Of a stretch of 64,000 bases of DNA, positions 37,228 through 47,571 are shown piece after piece. The DNA is taken from assembly GCA_905181835.1 (NCBI GenBank), contig CAJIZF010000003.1, positions 146,074-210,073 on the forward strand, given 5' to 3'. Numbering within the stretch: position 1 is the stretch's first letter; the number at the start of each line of letters is the position of its first letter. The stretch comes from an uncultured Flavobacteriaceae bacterium. GTDB lineage: Bacteria; Bacteroidota; Bacteroidia; Flavobacteriales; Flavobacteriaceae. Under the pieces are notes generated by a model that made no database searches, was not told the DNA's origin, and saw only the letters and a list, made by a program, of their open reading frames with translations. Made by a program: the position numbers and the translations under genes.

Positions 37228-37752
37228 ATGGAAGACATTACTCTCGTTATGAGTTATTTCTCTTACTTATTGCCAGCTATTGTAGTAGGTTTAATAGCAT
37301 ATTATTTTTTCAAAGGTCATACGGCAAATGAAGAAGGGAGAAGACGCTATTTAATACAAAAAGAAGCTCAAAAAAAGGTATTGCCAATTCGACTGCAAGC
37401 ATATGAACGACTAACGCTATTGTTGGAGCGTATTGACCCCAACAAATTATTACTAAGAGTAAAACCATACTCTGATGATTTACAAAAATATGAGTCTTTA
37501 TTAATTCAAAATATTGATAAGGAGTACGAACATAATTTATCTCAGCAAATATATGTAAGTCCAGAATGTTGGAGTTTTATTACTGTAGCTAAAAACGCAA
37601 CTATTCAAGTTTTAAGACAATCAGGAATGAATAAAAAAGTGGACAATTCAGAAAAATTAAGAGCATTTTTACTAAATCACTTTATGGATGAGGATACACC
37701 ATCTCACAAAGCTTTGCTATTACTGAAAAAAGAAGTGAGCGAATTATATTAG
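37228..37752 (+). CDS. Conserved flavobacterial membrane-anchored protein of unknown function
   Basis: 174 residues. One membrane helix (about 13-28) near the N-terminus, then a cytoplasmic or periplasmic helical domain with EEGRRRYLIQKEAQKKVLPI, RLQAYERLTLLLERIDPNKL and a region ending SPECWSFITVAKNATIQVL. I know this pattern from flavobacterial proteins without assigned function. It overlaps the end of the convergent M1 peptidase by 4 bases. Confidence 0.7.
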   Translation: MEDITLVMSYFSYLLPAIVVGLIAYYFFKGHTANEEGRRRYLIQKEAQKKVLPIRLQAYERLTLLLERIDPNKLLLRVKPYSDDLQKYESLLIQNIDKEYEHNLSQQIYVSPECWSFITVAKNATIQVLRQSGMNKKVDNSEKLRAFLLNHFMDEDTPSHKALLLLKKEVSELY

Positions 37753-39863
37753 TTTTCCTTCATCAACTTACTTAAAAAACTTTGGTTTTTATCATCCATT
37801 GTATCACTCAATAAAATTATTTGTTTTTTGTAGGTATCAATTTTTAATAATTTATTTAATATTTCTCTGGAGGATGCTCTAAATCTCCAATAGTGGTGTT
37901 GACTTGCATTGATCAAATTATAAATAGTTTCATGATCCCATAGGCTTAAATAATCAATAAACTCAAATGCCTTCTCTCTAACTGCATACCCATAAATTGA
38001 AGATGAATATTGCTTTAGTTCGTTAGCATATAAATCTTTTTTTTCTTGTTTATAATCTTCTGTAATTAAGGCCATAAACAACCAAACCTGTCGAATATTT
38101 TTATCTCTAAAGCCAATAACAGTATCTATTTTATTTAAATAACTAAGTCGATCTCCATAAAAATTTGCGCATAAATTTCCAAGTGCGATCTCTTGAGTTA
38201 AATAGGACTTGTCATCTAATAAACTTTCATAATCCGTTTTTAATTCCGTTGGTATTTTATTCATAGACATGGCAATAGCTTGTCGAATGTGTATATTATT
38301 TGTTTGGAAAGCCTTTTTATAGAATGGCAATGTTTGTGAAATCGATTCATTTTGAAGTTGATATACAACTTCTTGCCCTAGAAAAACATTTGAAGAACTT
38401 AATGCTTTTTCAAAATCAAATGTTTTCGAAGAAATAGAGCGTGGTCTTAAAGACAAAAGATTAAGGTAATCCCTCATAAATTTTGATTTCATTAATGATT
38501 TGTATACTTGTTCATATTGAAATTTTGTTTGGTTTATCCAATCATTTTCAAAATCATTTAAATTCATTCCATAAACCAACTCTATTTCGATCAAGAAATC
38601 TTTAATTTTTACATTTTGGAATTGATACTTAAACAAATAATTTTTAATTCCTTTTTTAAAAACCTCATCGCCAACTTTTTCTCTGAGAATATGTAATGCC
38701 CAAGCACCTTTTTCGTAAAAAGTTATTGAGCTTGCTCCAGGATCGTTTAAGGCCTCTCCTTTTCCTTCTTCACTCAGAGATCTTAGTTGTTCCGAAGATT
38801 GATATAATTTCCAATAATAATTATCTTCCCCAAAGATTTCTTTTTCTGCTAATAATGCGTAATAACTGGCAAAACCCTCATGCAACCAATGATCTGAACC
38901 CGATTTTTCGGTAACTAAATTACCAAACCATTGATGGGCTAACTCATGAGCATTAACATTGATGTAGTTTCTATCATTAAACCCTGTTGAATCGACTATG
39001 AAATTATCAGAAAAAAAAGTTGCAGTAGTATTTTCCATTCCTGCATACATAAAATCATGCAAAGGAACTTGTTTATAATTTACCCATGGATATTTAAAGC
39101 CAATCTCGCTTTCTAAAAAATTAAAAATTTCCCCAGAAAATCGGTAGGTAGGTTCAAAATGTAAAGAGTCATTTGTAGGATAATACAATTCAATTAGCGT
39201 ATTTGTTTTTGATTTTATTATTTTTTTAGAAAAATCTCCAACTGCAAATGCAACCAAATAACTAGAAATCGGCTTAGTCATTTTATATTCCCATGTGCTA
39301 AATTTTTCATTTTTAGTGACTGATTTCAAAATGCCGTTTGCAACTATTTTTTTTTCGGATGGAATTATATAACTTATATTAAACTCTATTTTATCGTTCA
39401 TATCGTTGATACTAGGTAACCAGTTAGAGGTATATTTACCTTGGCCTTGTGTCCATATCTGATTTTTAAAAAAGTACAAGGCTTTTTTTGGAATAGCCTC
39501 GTAACTAAAACAAATTTTGTAAGTTTTATTTACTTTAAAATCAGCGAATAACCATATTTTTTTATTTTTTGAAACTATTTTAATTTGAGAATTAAAATTT
39601 TTAGTATTTAATAAATAAATATTGGGTGCATCCAGATAAATAGAATCACATTTTTTTAAAATTTTAAAAGTGTAAGAGGCAGTAGCTTTAACTTTTTTTT
39701 CAGCAAATATTGGTTGTACCGTTGCCTTAACGTCTATAAAATCAACTTTTTCTATTTGTTGAGAATAAGAAGTGTGAAAACTAATTATGAAGAACAAGAA
39801 GCTAAAAAAAACTTTATTGTAGATAAATAATGTTACAAATTCAATCCAATGATTAGATTTCAT
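37749..39863 (-). CDS. M1 family metallopeptidase
   Basis: 704 residues. A secretion signal is likely in 15-34 (ending SYSQQ). The M1 exopeptidase motif GMEN is at 275-278, and the zinc site HELAHQWFG at 306-314 (His306, Glu307, His310) with the third ligand Glu329 in WLHEGFASYY. The C-terminal 240 residues are helical repeats, as in other aminopeptidases. It trims N-terminal residues of peptides outside the cytoplasm. The start is uncertain: the ATG directly touches the hairpin of the upstream gene's terminator, and a start slightly inside would still leave a signal sequence. Confidence 0.9.
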   Translation of the reverse strand: MKSNHWIEFVTLFIYNKVFFSFLFFIISFHTSYSQQIEKVDFIDVKATVQPIFAEKKVKATASYTFKILKKCDSIYLDAPNIYLLNTKNFNSQIKIVSKNKKIWLFADFKVNKTYKICFSYEAIPKKALYFFKNQIWTQGQGKYTSNWLPSINDMNDKIEFNISYIIPSEKKIVANGILKSVTKNEKFSTWEYKMTKPISSYLVAFAVGDFSKKIIKSKTNTLIELYYPTNDSLHFEPTYRFSGEIFNFLESEIGFKYPWVNYKQVPLHDFMYAGMENTTATFFSDNFIVDSTGFNDRNYINVNAHELAHQWFGNLVTEKSGSDHWLHEGFASYYALLAEKEIFGEDNYYWKLYQSSEQLRSLSEEGKGEALNDPGASSITFYEKGAWALHILREKVGDEVFKKGIKNYLFKYQFQNVKIKDFLIEIELVYGMNLNDFENDWINQTKFQYEQVYKSLMKSKFMRDYLNLLSLRPRSISSKTFDFEKALSSSNVFLGQEVVYQLQNESISQTLPFYKKAFQTNNIHIRQAIAMSMNKIPTELKTDYESLLDDKSYLTQEIALGNLCANFYGDRLSYLNKIDTVIGFRDKNIRQVWLFMALITEDYKQEKKDLYANELKQYSSSIYGYAVREKAFEFIDYLSLWDHETIYNLINASQHHYWRFRASSREILNKLLKIDTYKKQIILLSDTMDDKNQSFLSKLMKEN

Positions 39864-39865
39864 AA

Positions 39866-39898
39866 AAAAGGTTATTTCTGACTTAAAAATAACCTTTT
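39866..39898 (-). terminator. Terminator of the PNGase F-like gene, abutting the M1 peptidase start
   Basis: AAAAGGTTATTT (39866-39877) and AAATAACCTTTT (39887-39898) form a perfect 12-bp stem with a 9-base loop; on the minus strand it ends in T-rich sequence running straight into the ATG at 39863. Confidence 0.7.
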
Positions 39899-39920
39899 AA
39901 TATAAGTTCCAATAATTTAA

Positions 39921-42203
39921 TTAATCAATTATTATTTTCTTGGTTCCAGTGCCTTTTTTGTTATCAATATTTACAAAATAGATGCCGGAAGAAAGGTTAG
40001 ATAAATCAAACTTAGTATTCGACATCTCTGAACTAGAATTAAAATAATAAGATTTGATTAAACTTCCATCTATAGAATGCACCGTAACTCTTGTACTACC
40101 ATCGAAACTATCAGTGTAAATATTAAAAAACCCGTTTGATGGATTTGGATAGATAGAAACATTAAAAATTAATTCATTAGTAGAATTAATTCCTAAATAA
40201 TTTCCATAAACAATGGGCTGACTACTGTAGTTAATTATTTGACCATCTACGTAATAGACAGGATTATAACCATCGTTACAATCTGAGCAAGTAACACCAG
40301 ATACGCATTCCGAATTATTTGGGTGACAAAAATCTTCATAAGTAGGATGAAAACGATAGTCTATATCAATAGAGGTTCCGATGTAGGGTGTTAAATCGTA
40401 AATATTTGGTGGTGCAATAGCCCCAGGACACCAGCCGGCTCTGTCATACTGCCAAGTTCCTTGCTGTCCAGTGCAATTGTCGGGATTAGGATTACAATCG
40501 TTCCATAAATGTTGAATAAAAGTTTGTTCACCATCTACATCAATAAAATGATAGGCATTAAAAAATTCTGCAGCATTTCCAGTATTATTACTTCCCCAAC
40601 CATGACCTGTATTTGATAGCCTCAAAAAAGACGCCTCAACCTCATCTATAAGACCAGCATTGTAAGTTTCTACTGGCTGTAAATTAGCAGGATTACCAAA
40701 ACTATAACTTCCATCCCAAGTTTCAGTAACTGTACTGTAGGGAAAGGTTGGTGTTCCTGTTGTATAATCAATGTCTAGAGTTAGTTGCCAACCACCTGTT
40801 CCCCAGGTGTCAATAAAAACTCTAAATTCTACTTGTCCTTGCAATAAAGAGGAATAATCCGTTACATTTAATTCGTGATCGCATGCAACGCCATAGGGAG
40901 TTATGTAACGAATTAATTGCACCCAGTTTCCATCTGGAGCTTTTATATCGATGTGAGCCCATCGGTCCCAATCATCGCAACCACCTCCAATATTTGGGCA
41001 TTCAACATCTAAAAAAGCGTTTAAATTCTCATAAGCTCCAACAAATTGAGGTAAATTGTAGGTTCCGTAATACCAACGGCTATTCTCTCCTCCAAATTCG
41101 ATAACTATATCTTCAAGAGTTCCAACAGTTTGAGTAGCATAAGAGTCCGTAACATCAATATTTCTTGTAATTATCGACTCATTTCCGTTGCTAGCAATGG
41201 CTTTTATAACTATTGTATGACTTCCAAAAGAAGTGGGCGTCCATAGATAGTAATAAAAACCATCTTGTTCTTCTGCAGTAAAAGTGTCATCTCCAATAAG
41301 TAAATCGACTTGTTGAATATTTATTAAATCATCCGAAACAATTATTGAAGAGTTTATATAAATAGGATATGCCATCAAAGAGGGCATCTCTAGGGGAAAA
41401 TCATCTATGAATGAGGTTGTCACATCCGGATAATACAAAGACAGATCAATAACTTCAAAATTAGTAGTGTTTTCTGATGGATAATAATCCTCATTCCCAG
41501 CTTGTGTAGCTTTTAATACAACAACTCCTGGAGCTCCAGTTAAGGTAATTATATTATCATTAACAGTCGCTGGACCCGATACAATTTCAAAAGTAAGATC
41601 TAAACCGTAATTTGAAGATGCATTTATTTCAAAGGGACCGTCCTCAGTCCCTTTATCAAATATCTCCTCAAAGGTAATTAGTTGATTATCTTGACCAGTA
41701 GGTGAACAAACTAAATCTTGGTAAACTTCTAATTCTGCAATTGCCATATAATCATCAGCGTAACCTGAAAGTCCAATAATTTTTAAATACCTTGCATCAA
41801 CAGCATGGAAAGTAGACTGTTTAATAGACGTGTCACTCTCATTGTCATAATTAAAAGTTCCCCCGCCCTGAACTAGCCAGGTAATACCATCGCTACTTAA
41901 AAATATTTCATGATCTTTAACTTTTGCATTGGTGGGACTCTGTCGTGGTAAAATACCAATACCAGAAATCGGGTACTCAGCTCCTAAATCAACTTGTATC
42001 TCGTGAGGATAAGGAATTCCACTAGCAGTATGCCAAATAGAAGTAGGGTCTCCATCAATTGCAAATTCACCCAAATAATCTGCAGACCATTCACTATCGG
42101 TATAGACCACTGTCCAGGAATTAGAGTCTATAAGTGATATGTCGCATTGAGCCCATGATTGAATACTCAATAATAAAACGAATAAAAAGTAATTTTTTTT
42201 CAT
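39921..42203 (-). CDS. PNGase F-like glycoamidase with F5/8C domain, T9SS-exported
   Basis: 760 residues. Signal peptide 1-18; an F5/8-type C (discoidin) carbohydrate-binding domain about 20-163; an Ig-like region about 175-355; then the two beta-sandwich domains of peptide-N-glycosidase F: CDDWDRWAHIDI (409-420), RYITPYG, VTDYSSLLQG, and WGSNNTGNAAEF (536-547), DRAGWCPG (587-594). The PNGase F catalytic residues Asp60 and Glu206 correspond to Asp413 and Glu546; the Glu118 position appears as Asp465. A T9SS sorting domain begins at YPNP (685-688). It should release N-glycans from glycoproteins outside the cell. Confidence 0.85.
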   Translation of the reverse strand: MKKNYFLFVLLLSIQSWAQCDISLIDSNSWTVVYTDSEWSADYLGEFAIDGDPTSIWHTASGIPYPHEIQVDLGAEYPISGIGILPRQSPTNAKVKDHEIFLSSDGITWLVQGGGTFNYDNESDTSIKQSTFHAVDARYLKIIGLSGYADDYMAIAELEVYQDLVCSPTGQDNQLITFEEIFDKGTEDGPFEINASSNYGLDLTFEIVSGPATVNDNIITLTGAPGVVVLKATQAGNEDYYPSENTTNFEVIDLSLYYPDVTTSFIDDFPLEMPSLMAYPIYINSSIIVSDDLINIQQVDLLIGDDTFTAEEQDGFYYYLWTPTSFGSHTIVIKAIASNGNESIITRNIDVTDSYATQTVGTLEDIVIEFGGENSRWYYGTYNLPQFVGAYENLNAFLDVECPNIGGGCDDWDRWAHIDIKAPDGNWVQLIRYITPYGVACDHELNVTDYSSLLQGQVEFRVFIDTWGTGGWQLTLDIDYTTGTPTFPYSTVTETWDGSYSFGNPANLQPVETYNAGLIDEVEASFLRLSNTGHGWGSNNTGNAAEFFNAYHFIDVDGEQTFIQHLWNDCNPNPDNCTGQQGTWQYDRAGWCPGAIAPPNIYDLTPYIGTSIDIDYRFHPTYEDFCHPNNSECVSGVTCSDCNDGYNPVYYVDGQIINYSSQPIVYGNYLGINSTNELIFNVSIYPNPSNGFFNIYTDSFDGSTRVTVHSIDGSLIKSYYFNSSSEMSNTKFDLSNLSSGIYFVNIDNKKGTGTKKIIID

Positions 42204-42281
42204 GAAATTATTTTTTTAAGATTTATAAAAAATTGTAGTTTGCAAATTACAATATAATAAAGATTAAATAAATTTATCCTT

Positions 42282-44387
42282 GTGAATTCTAATTTTTTTC
42301 AAACTTCAATTGAATATCTAAAGGGCGTCGGGCCCAATAGGGCAGACTTGTTAAAAAAAGAATTAGGAATATTTACTTTTCAAGACTTAGCGAATCTATT
42401 TCCAAATCGTTATTTAGATCGTACTCAATTTTATAAAATAAGCCAACTAGAAAGAACCAACGCAGAAGTACAAATTATTGGTAAAATAATACAAATTAAA
42501 ACGGTTAGTCAAAAAAATAGAAAACGATTGATTGCAAAGTTTGAAGATGATTCAGGAATAATGGAATTAGTTTGGTTTAAGGGACATAAATGGATAAAAG
42601 AAAATTTAAAACTTAACATATCCTATGTTATTTTTGGAAAAACCAACTGGTTTAACGGCACATATTCTATGCCACATCCAGAAATGGAAACATTAAAAAA
42701 TTATGAAAAAAGTTTACGTCCAGCTATGCAACCTGTATACCCCTCGACGGAACTATTGTCCTCGCGAGGAATTTCGAACAGAGTTTTATACAACCTAATG
42801 GAAAATTTATACTCTGAGTCTCAAAATTATATCGTTGAAACGCTCCCAAAAAATATTCTAGAAACCTTTAAATTATTATCAAAAAAAGAAGCGCTTAGGA
42901 ACATCCATTTTCCTCAAAATCAACACTTACTTTCAAGAGCTCAATATCGGTTAAAATTTGAGGAATTTTTTTATATCCAATTACAATTAATTCGTAAAAA
43001 CTTACTTCATAAAGCAAAAATTAAAGGATATCCATTTTCTGAGATTGGAGATAATTTTAACTTGTTTTATAAAAATTATTTACCCTTCAAATTAACCAAT
43101 GCACAAAAACGAGTAATTAAAGAAATTAGATTTGATTTAGGAAGTTTTGCGCAAATGAATCGGTTATTGCAAGGAGATGTAGGTTCAGGCAAAACTATAG
43201 TAGCTTTAATGTCAGCATTGATAGCTATTGACAATGGATTTCAAGCTTGTTTAATGGCGCCAACTGAAATTTTGTCAGTCCAGCACTATAACGGGTTAGT
43301 TGAATTATGTAAATACTTGAATATCAGTATATATATACTTACTGGCTCAACTAAAACTTCAGATAGAAAAAAAATACATGAAAAACTAGAAAATGGAGAA
43401 ATTAACCTTTTGATAGGAACCCATGCGTTACTTGAGGATAAGGTCAAATTTAGAAATTTAGGTCTAGCAATTATCGATGAACAACATCGATTTGGGGTTG
43501 CTCAACGAAGTAAACTTTGGCACAAAAACACCTTACCTCCTCATATTTTAGTGATGACCGCTACACCCATTCCTAGAACTCTTGCAATGAGTATTTATGG
43601 AGACCTAGATATTTCAATAATTGATGAGCTTCCTCCAGGAAGAAAAGAGATTAAAACAGTACATCGATTTGATGCAAATAGACTTCGAGTTTTTAAATTT
43701 ATTCGAGATGAAATTTCTAAAGGAAGACAAGTTTATATTGTTTATCCTCTCATACAAGAAAGCGAAGCTCTAGATTACAAGGACCTTATGGACGGCTTTG
43801 AGAGTATCTCTAGAGAATTTCATAAACCAACCTATCAAATTTCTATCGTCCATGGAAAAATGAAAGCAAAAGATAAAGAATTTGAGATGAACCGCTTTCT
43901 AAAAGGAGAAACCCAGATTATGGTTGCGACTACCGTCATTGAAGTTGGTGTTAATGTTCCAAACGCGAGCGTTATGATAATTGAAAGTGCTGAACGTTTT
44001 GGCTTGTCACAATTACATCAACTTAGAGGTCGTGTAGGTAGAGGTGCAGATCAAAGTTATTGTGTATTAATGACGAGTCATAAATTATCCGAGAATGCTA
44101 AAACAAGAATAAAAACCATGGTAAAAACTAGTGATGGTTTTGAAATAGCAGAGGTAGATTTAAAATTAAGAGGTCCTGGAGATCTCATGGGTACTCAACA
44201 AAGTGGTGTTCTAAATCTTCGGATAGCAGACATTGTAAAAGATCATGACATATTAAATATTGCCAGAAATGCAGCAATTGATATATTAAAAAGCGACCCT
44301 TCTCTTTCATTATCTGAAAATTTACCAGTAAAGATGACTTACATACAATTGGCAAAATATAAAAACATATGGAATTTTATTTCCTAG
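42282..44387 (+). CDS. recG: ATP-dependent DNA helicase RecG
   Basis: 701 residues from a GTG start. The wedge/OB region (1-260) opens LKGVGPNRADLLKKELGI, followed by SF2 helicase motifs GDVGSGKT, MAPTEILSVQH, IIDEQHRFGV, MTATPIPRTLAMS, and the C-terminal QLRGRVGRG motif VI. It regresses stalled replication forks and processes recombination junctions. The SOUL-family gene follows on the same strand after 65 bases. Confidence 0.93.
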   Translation: MNSNFFQTSIEYLKGVGPNRADLLKKELGIFTFQDLANLFPNRYLDRTQFYKISQLERTNAEVQIIGKIIQIKTVSQKNRKRLIAKFEDDSGIMELVWFKGHKWIKENLKLNISYVIFGKTNWFNGTYSMPHPEMETLKNYEKSLRPAMQPVYPSTELLSSRGISNRVLYNLMENLYSESQNYIVETLPKNILETFKLLSKKEALRNIHFPQNQHLLSRAQYRLKFEEFFYIQLQLIRKNLLHKAKIKGYPFSEIGDNFNLFYKNYLPFKLTNAQKRVIKEIRFDLGSFAQMNRLLQGDVGSGKTIVALMSALIAIDNGFQACLMAPTEILSVQHYNGLVELCKYLNISIYILTGSTKTSDRKKIHEKLENGEINLLIGTHALLEDKVKFRNLGLAIIDEQHRFGVAQRSKLWHKNTLPPHILVMTATPIPRTLAMSIYGDLDISIIDELPPGRKEIKTVHRFDANRLRVFKFIRDEISKGRQVYIVYPLIQESEALDYKDLMDGFESISREFHKPTYQISIVHGKMKAKDKEFEMNRFLKGETQIMVATTVIEVGVNVPNASVMIIESAERFGLSQLHQLRGRVGRGADQSYCVLMTSHKLSENAKTRIKTMVKTSDGFEIAEVDLKLRGPGDLMGTQQSGVLNLRIADIVKDHDILNIARNAAIDILKSDPSLSLSENLPVKMTYIQLAKYKNIWNFIS

Positions 44388-44452
44388 GTTAAACAACGCT
44401 GTAAATTAAAAAGGAAAGCTGTAAATTAGATCCAAAGTAATTTAGAAAGAAA

Positions 44453-45037
44453 ATGAAAATATTATTAATTATTCTCGGAGTAATTTTAGCACTATTCGTT
44501 ATTGTTCAGGTTTTTGCATTCAGCGGAAGAAAAAATATTGAATCATACTCTTACCAAGTAGTAAAAAAATATAAAGATTTTGAAATAAGAGACTATGAAG
44601 CAAGCTTATTTACAACAGTAAAACTTTCGTCAAAAGGCTATAAAAATACTTCTAGAAAAGGTTTTTCAATTTTAGCAGGCTACATATTTGGTGATAACGA
44701 TAAAAACAAAAAAATAGCCATGACCTCCCCTGTCGCCATGTCTTTAGAAGATTCAGTTACCATGATGTTTATGGTTCCAAGAGAATTTGATAAAAAAACA
44801 CTTCCTAAACCAAATCAATCGCAAATAAACTTTGTGGAAGAACCCGCAAAAAAAATTGCTGCAATAAGCTTTACAGGCTGGGCTAATGACGAAAAAATCG
44901 CAAAATATCAAGAAAAATTAAAACTAGTTTTAGAAACTGAAAACATCTCCTATACAAATCAATTTTATTTTTTCGGATACAACCCTCCCTACGAAATTTT
45001 TAATCGAAAAAATGAAGTTATAGTTGAATTATATTGA
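44453..45037 (+). CDS. SOUL-family heme-binding protein
   Basis: 194 residues. One N-terminal membrane helix (4-24), then a SOUL/HBP domain: YKDFEIRDYE, a stretch around SILAGYIFGDNDKNKKIAM, TSPVAMSL, MMFMVPREF and a final FFGYNPPYEIF. Bacterial SOUL proteins are thought to bind heme or tetrapyrroles; the function is not proven. Membrane-anchored, probably periplasmic. Between recG and pheT. Confidence 0.87.
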   Translation: MKILLIILGVILALFVIVQVFAFSGRKNIESYSYQVVKKYKDFEIRDYEASLFTTVKLSSKGYKNTSRKGFSILAGYIFGDNDKNKKIAMTSPVAMSLEDSVTMMFMVPREFDKKTLPKPNQSQINFVEEPAKKIAAISFTGWANDEKIAKYQEKLKLVLETENISYTNQFYFFGYNPPYEIFNRKNEVIVELY

Positions 45038-45081
45038 AAATTTTTATAATTAAAAATACTCATAAAAAACATGTGAAGTAG

Positions 45082-45089
45082 TATATTTG
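45082..45089 (+). promoter_or_regulatory. Candidate -7 promoter box for pheT
   Basis: TATATTTG fits TAnnTTTG and lies 22 bases before the pheT ATG. No -33 TTG at a normal spacing is visible. Confidence 0.3.
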
Positions 45090-45111
45090 ACCTTTGTAAC
45101 AAAGAGCAAGC

Positions 45112-47538
45112 ATGAAAATTTCATACAACTGGCTAAAACAATTCATTAAATTAGATTGGGATGCCGAAAAAACTGGTAATTTATTAACAGACCTAGGATT
45201 AGAAATTGAGGGAATTGAGGATTTCGTTTCCATAAAAGGAGGCCTTAAAGGAGTAGTAGTTGGCCATGTTATTGAATGTGAACAGCACCCAAATGCTGAT
45301 CGTTTAAAGGTTGCAAAAGTTGATATTGGAACTCACGGTATCGTTCAAATAGTTTGTGGAGCATCTAATATAACTATCAATCAAAAAGTACCTGTAGCTA
45401 CAATTGGCACAACACTTTACGATGAGAATGGAAGTCCTTGGAAAATAAAAAAGGGTAAAATACGCGGTGAAGAAAGTCATGGAATGATTTGCGCAGAAGA
45501 TGAATTGGGACTTGGAAAAAATCATGAAGGAATTATGGTCCTGAACAATGATTTAATCCCAGGAACTTTATGTTCTACTATTTTTAATATAGAAAACGAT
45601 CAGATTTTCGAAATTGGCTTAACTCCTAATAGAGCAGACGCCATGAGTCACTGGGGAGTAGCGAGAGATTTGAAAGCGGGATTATTGAGAAATAACGTTT
45701 CATTAGAATTAATTACTCCTTCCAATAGTAGCTTTAGAGTAGAGAATAGAACTCATAAAATAGATGTTCAAGTAGAGAAAAATCATTTAGCTCCAAGATA
45801 TTGTGGTGTCACAATTAGTGGAATTAAAGTGACTGAATCTCCACAATGGTTACAAAGTAGATTAAAAGCTATCGGCTTGACACCCATCAATAATATTGTA
45901 GACATAACTAATTATGTATTACATGAACTAGGTCAGCCTCTTCATGCCTTTGATAGTAGTAAAATATCAGGGGATAAAGTTGTTGTTAAAACTGTCAAAA
46001 AAGGAACCAAGTTTACTACGTTGGATGGTCTAGAGCGAGAACTACACGAAGATGACCTAATGATTTGTGATATCGAAAAACCAATGTGTATTGCAGGAGT
46101 TTTTGGCGGAATTGATAGTGGTGTTACCGATGTCACCGAAAGCATCTTTTTGGAGAGCGCATATTTTAATCCAGTAAGTATTCGTAAAACTGCAAAACGA
46201 CACGGATTAAACACAGATGCATCTTTTCGTTTTGAAAGAGGTATTGATCCAAATATTACCGAATATGCTTTAATGAGAGCCTCTTTGTTAATCACTGAAA
46301 TTGCTGGAGGTGAAATAACTAGCGATGTTGTAGATATCTATCCAAAAAAAATAAAAGATCATCAAGTGATTTTAAACTTTCAAAATACAACAAATCTTAT
46401 TGGCGAGGAAATACCAAGAGAAACCATAAAAGAAATTTTAACATCTTTAGAAATTAAAATAAATAATGTTACTGAAGCCGGATTAGGAATGACCATTCCT
46501 GCTTACAGGAATGATGTAACCCGTGAAGCAGATGTAATTGAAGAAATTCTAAGAGTTTATGGCTATAATAATATTCAATTCACTGAAAAATTAAAAGCTT
46601 CTATTTCATCAAATCAAATAGTAGAAGATTATCAAATACAAAATAAAATTAGCAACCAGTTAACAGCGTTAGGATTTCATGAAATGATGGGTAATTCATT
46701 AACAAGTCCCAAATATGTAGAACTTTCTGATAATTTAAGTTCAGATCATAATGTAGAAATGCTTAACCCATTGAGTAACGATTTGTCAATTATGCGACAG
46801 TCTATGCTATTTAATGCGTTGGAGGCACTTATATATAACGTGAATAGAAAAAATAGTAATGTAAAACTATTCGAGTTTGGTAAAACATATCATAATTTTA
46901 AAGAAGGTCGGCAAGAACCTAAGCACTTGTCAATAATCGTATCCGGGTTAAAAAACAATGAAAACTGGACACAAAATTCTCAACAAAGTAATTTCTTCTA
47001 TTTTAAAGGCATTGTTAGTTCACTTTTAGAGCGCTTAGGAATCATTTATTTTTCAGAAATAGAAACAAAAAATCCTATCTTTTCAGAAGGACTAGCACAC
47101 CAAATTGGTGATAAATGTTTAGTTGATTATGGAATTATAACGAAAAATATTGCATCTAATTTTGATATTGATTCTGAAGTTTTTTATGCAGATTTCAAAT
47201 GGGACAATATTCTTGAGCAAATAGTAACCGAAAACTTTAAGTTAAAAACGATTCCTAAGTTCCCAAAAGTAAAAAGAGATCTTGCTTTATTAATAGATAA
47301 AGATATTTCCTTTGATTCCATAAGAGAATGCGCAATAAAATCAGAAAGAAATTTACTCAAAAACATTAATTTATTCGATGTATACACGGGCGATAAACTA
47401 CCTAAAGATAAAAAGTCATATGCCGTCAGCTTTACTTTACAGGATGAAAAAAAGACGCTAACCGATAAGCAAATCGATAAGATTATGAAAAAGCTTCAAC
47501 AAAATTTCGAAAAAGATTTTGGTGCTACGCTTCGATAA
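45112..47538 (+). CDS. pheT: Phenylalanyl-tRNA synthetase beta subunit
   Basis: 808 residues, full length. The EMAP-like tRNA-binding domain is at about 40-150 (VVVGHVIECEQHPNADRLKV), B3/B4 editing domain near 210-400 (NNIVDITNYVLHELGQPLHAFD), B5 around 400-475 and the FDX-ACB anticodon-binding domain at 715-808 (FPKVKRDLALLID). It pairs with the alpha subunit PheS, which lies elsewhere, to charge tRNA-Phe. No ring of tRNA-dependent leader or T-box is seen upstream. Confidence 0.95.
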   Translation: MKISYNWLKQFIKLDWDAEKTGNLLTDLGLEIEGIEDFVSIKGGLKGVVVGHVIECEQHPNADRLKVAKVDIGTHGIVQIVCGASNITINQKVPVATIGTTLYDENGSPWKIKKGKIRGEESHGMICAEDELGLGKNHEGIMVLNNDLIPGTLCSTIFNIENDQIFEIGLTPNRADAMSHWGVARDLKAGLLRNNVSLELITPSNSSFRVENRTHKIDVQVEKNHLAPRYCGVTISGIKVTESPQWLQSRLKAIGLTPINNIVDITNYVLHELGQPLHAFDSSKISGDKVVVKTVKKGTKFTTLDGLERELHEDDLMICDIEKPMCIAGVFGGIDSGVTDVTESIFLESAYFNPVSIRKTAKRHGLNTDASFRFERGIDPNITEYALMRASLLITEIAGGEITSDVVDIYPKKIKDHQVILNFQNTTNLIGEEIPRETIKEILTSLEIKINNVTEAGLGMTIPAYRNDVTREADVIEEILRVYGYNNIQFTEKLKASISSNQIVEDYQIQNKISNQLTALGFHEMMGNSLTSPKYVELSDNLSSDHNVEMLNPLSNDLSIMRQSMLFNALEALIYNVNRKNSNVKLFEFGKTYHNFKEGRQEPKHLSIIVSGLKNNENWTQNSQQSNFFYFKGIVSSLLERLGIIYFSEIETKNPIFSEGLAHQIGDKCLVDYGIITKNIASNFDIDSEVFYADFKWDNILEQIVTENFKLKTIPKFPKVKRDLALLIDKDISFDSIRECAIKSERNLLKNINLFDVYTGDKLPKDKKSYAVSFTLQDEKKTLTDKQIDKIMKKLQQNFEKDFGATLR

Positions 47539-47571
47539 GTTAAGTAATTAAGAGAAGGTTTTTTTTACAAT

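Noticed and set aside
44398-44428. Direct repeat GCTGTAAATTA, two copies 20 bases apart
   Set aside because: Short, two copies only, AT-rich and in the recG-SOUL gap; probably chance or a small duplication.
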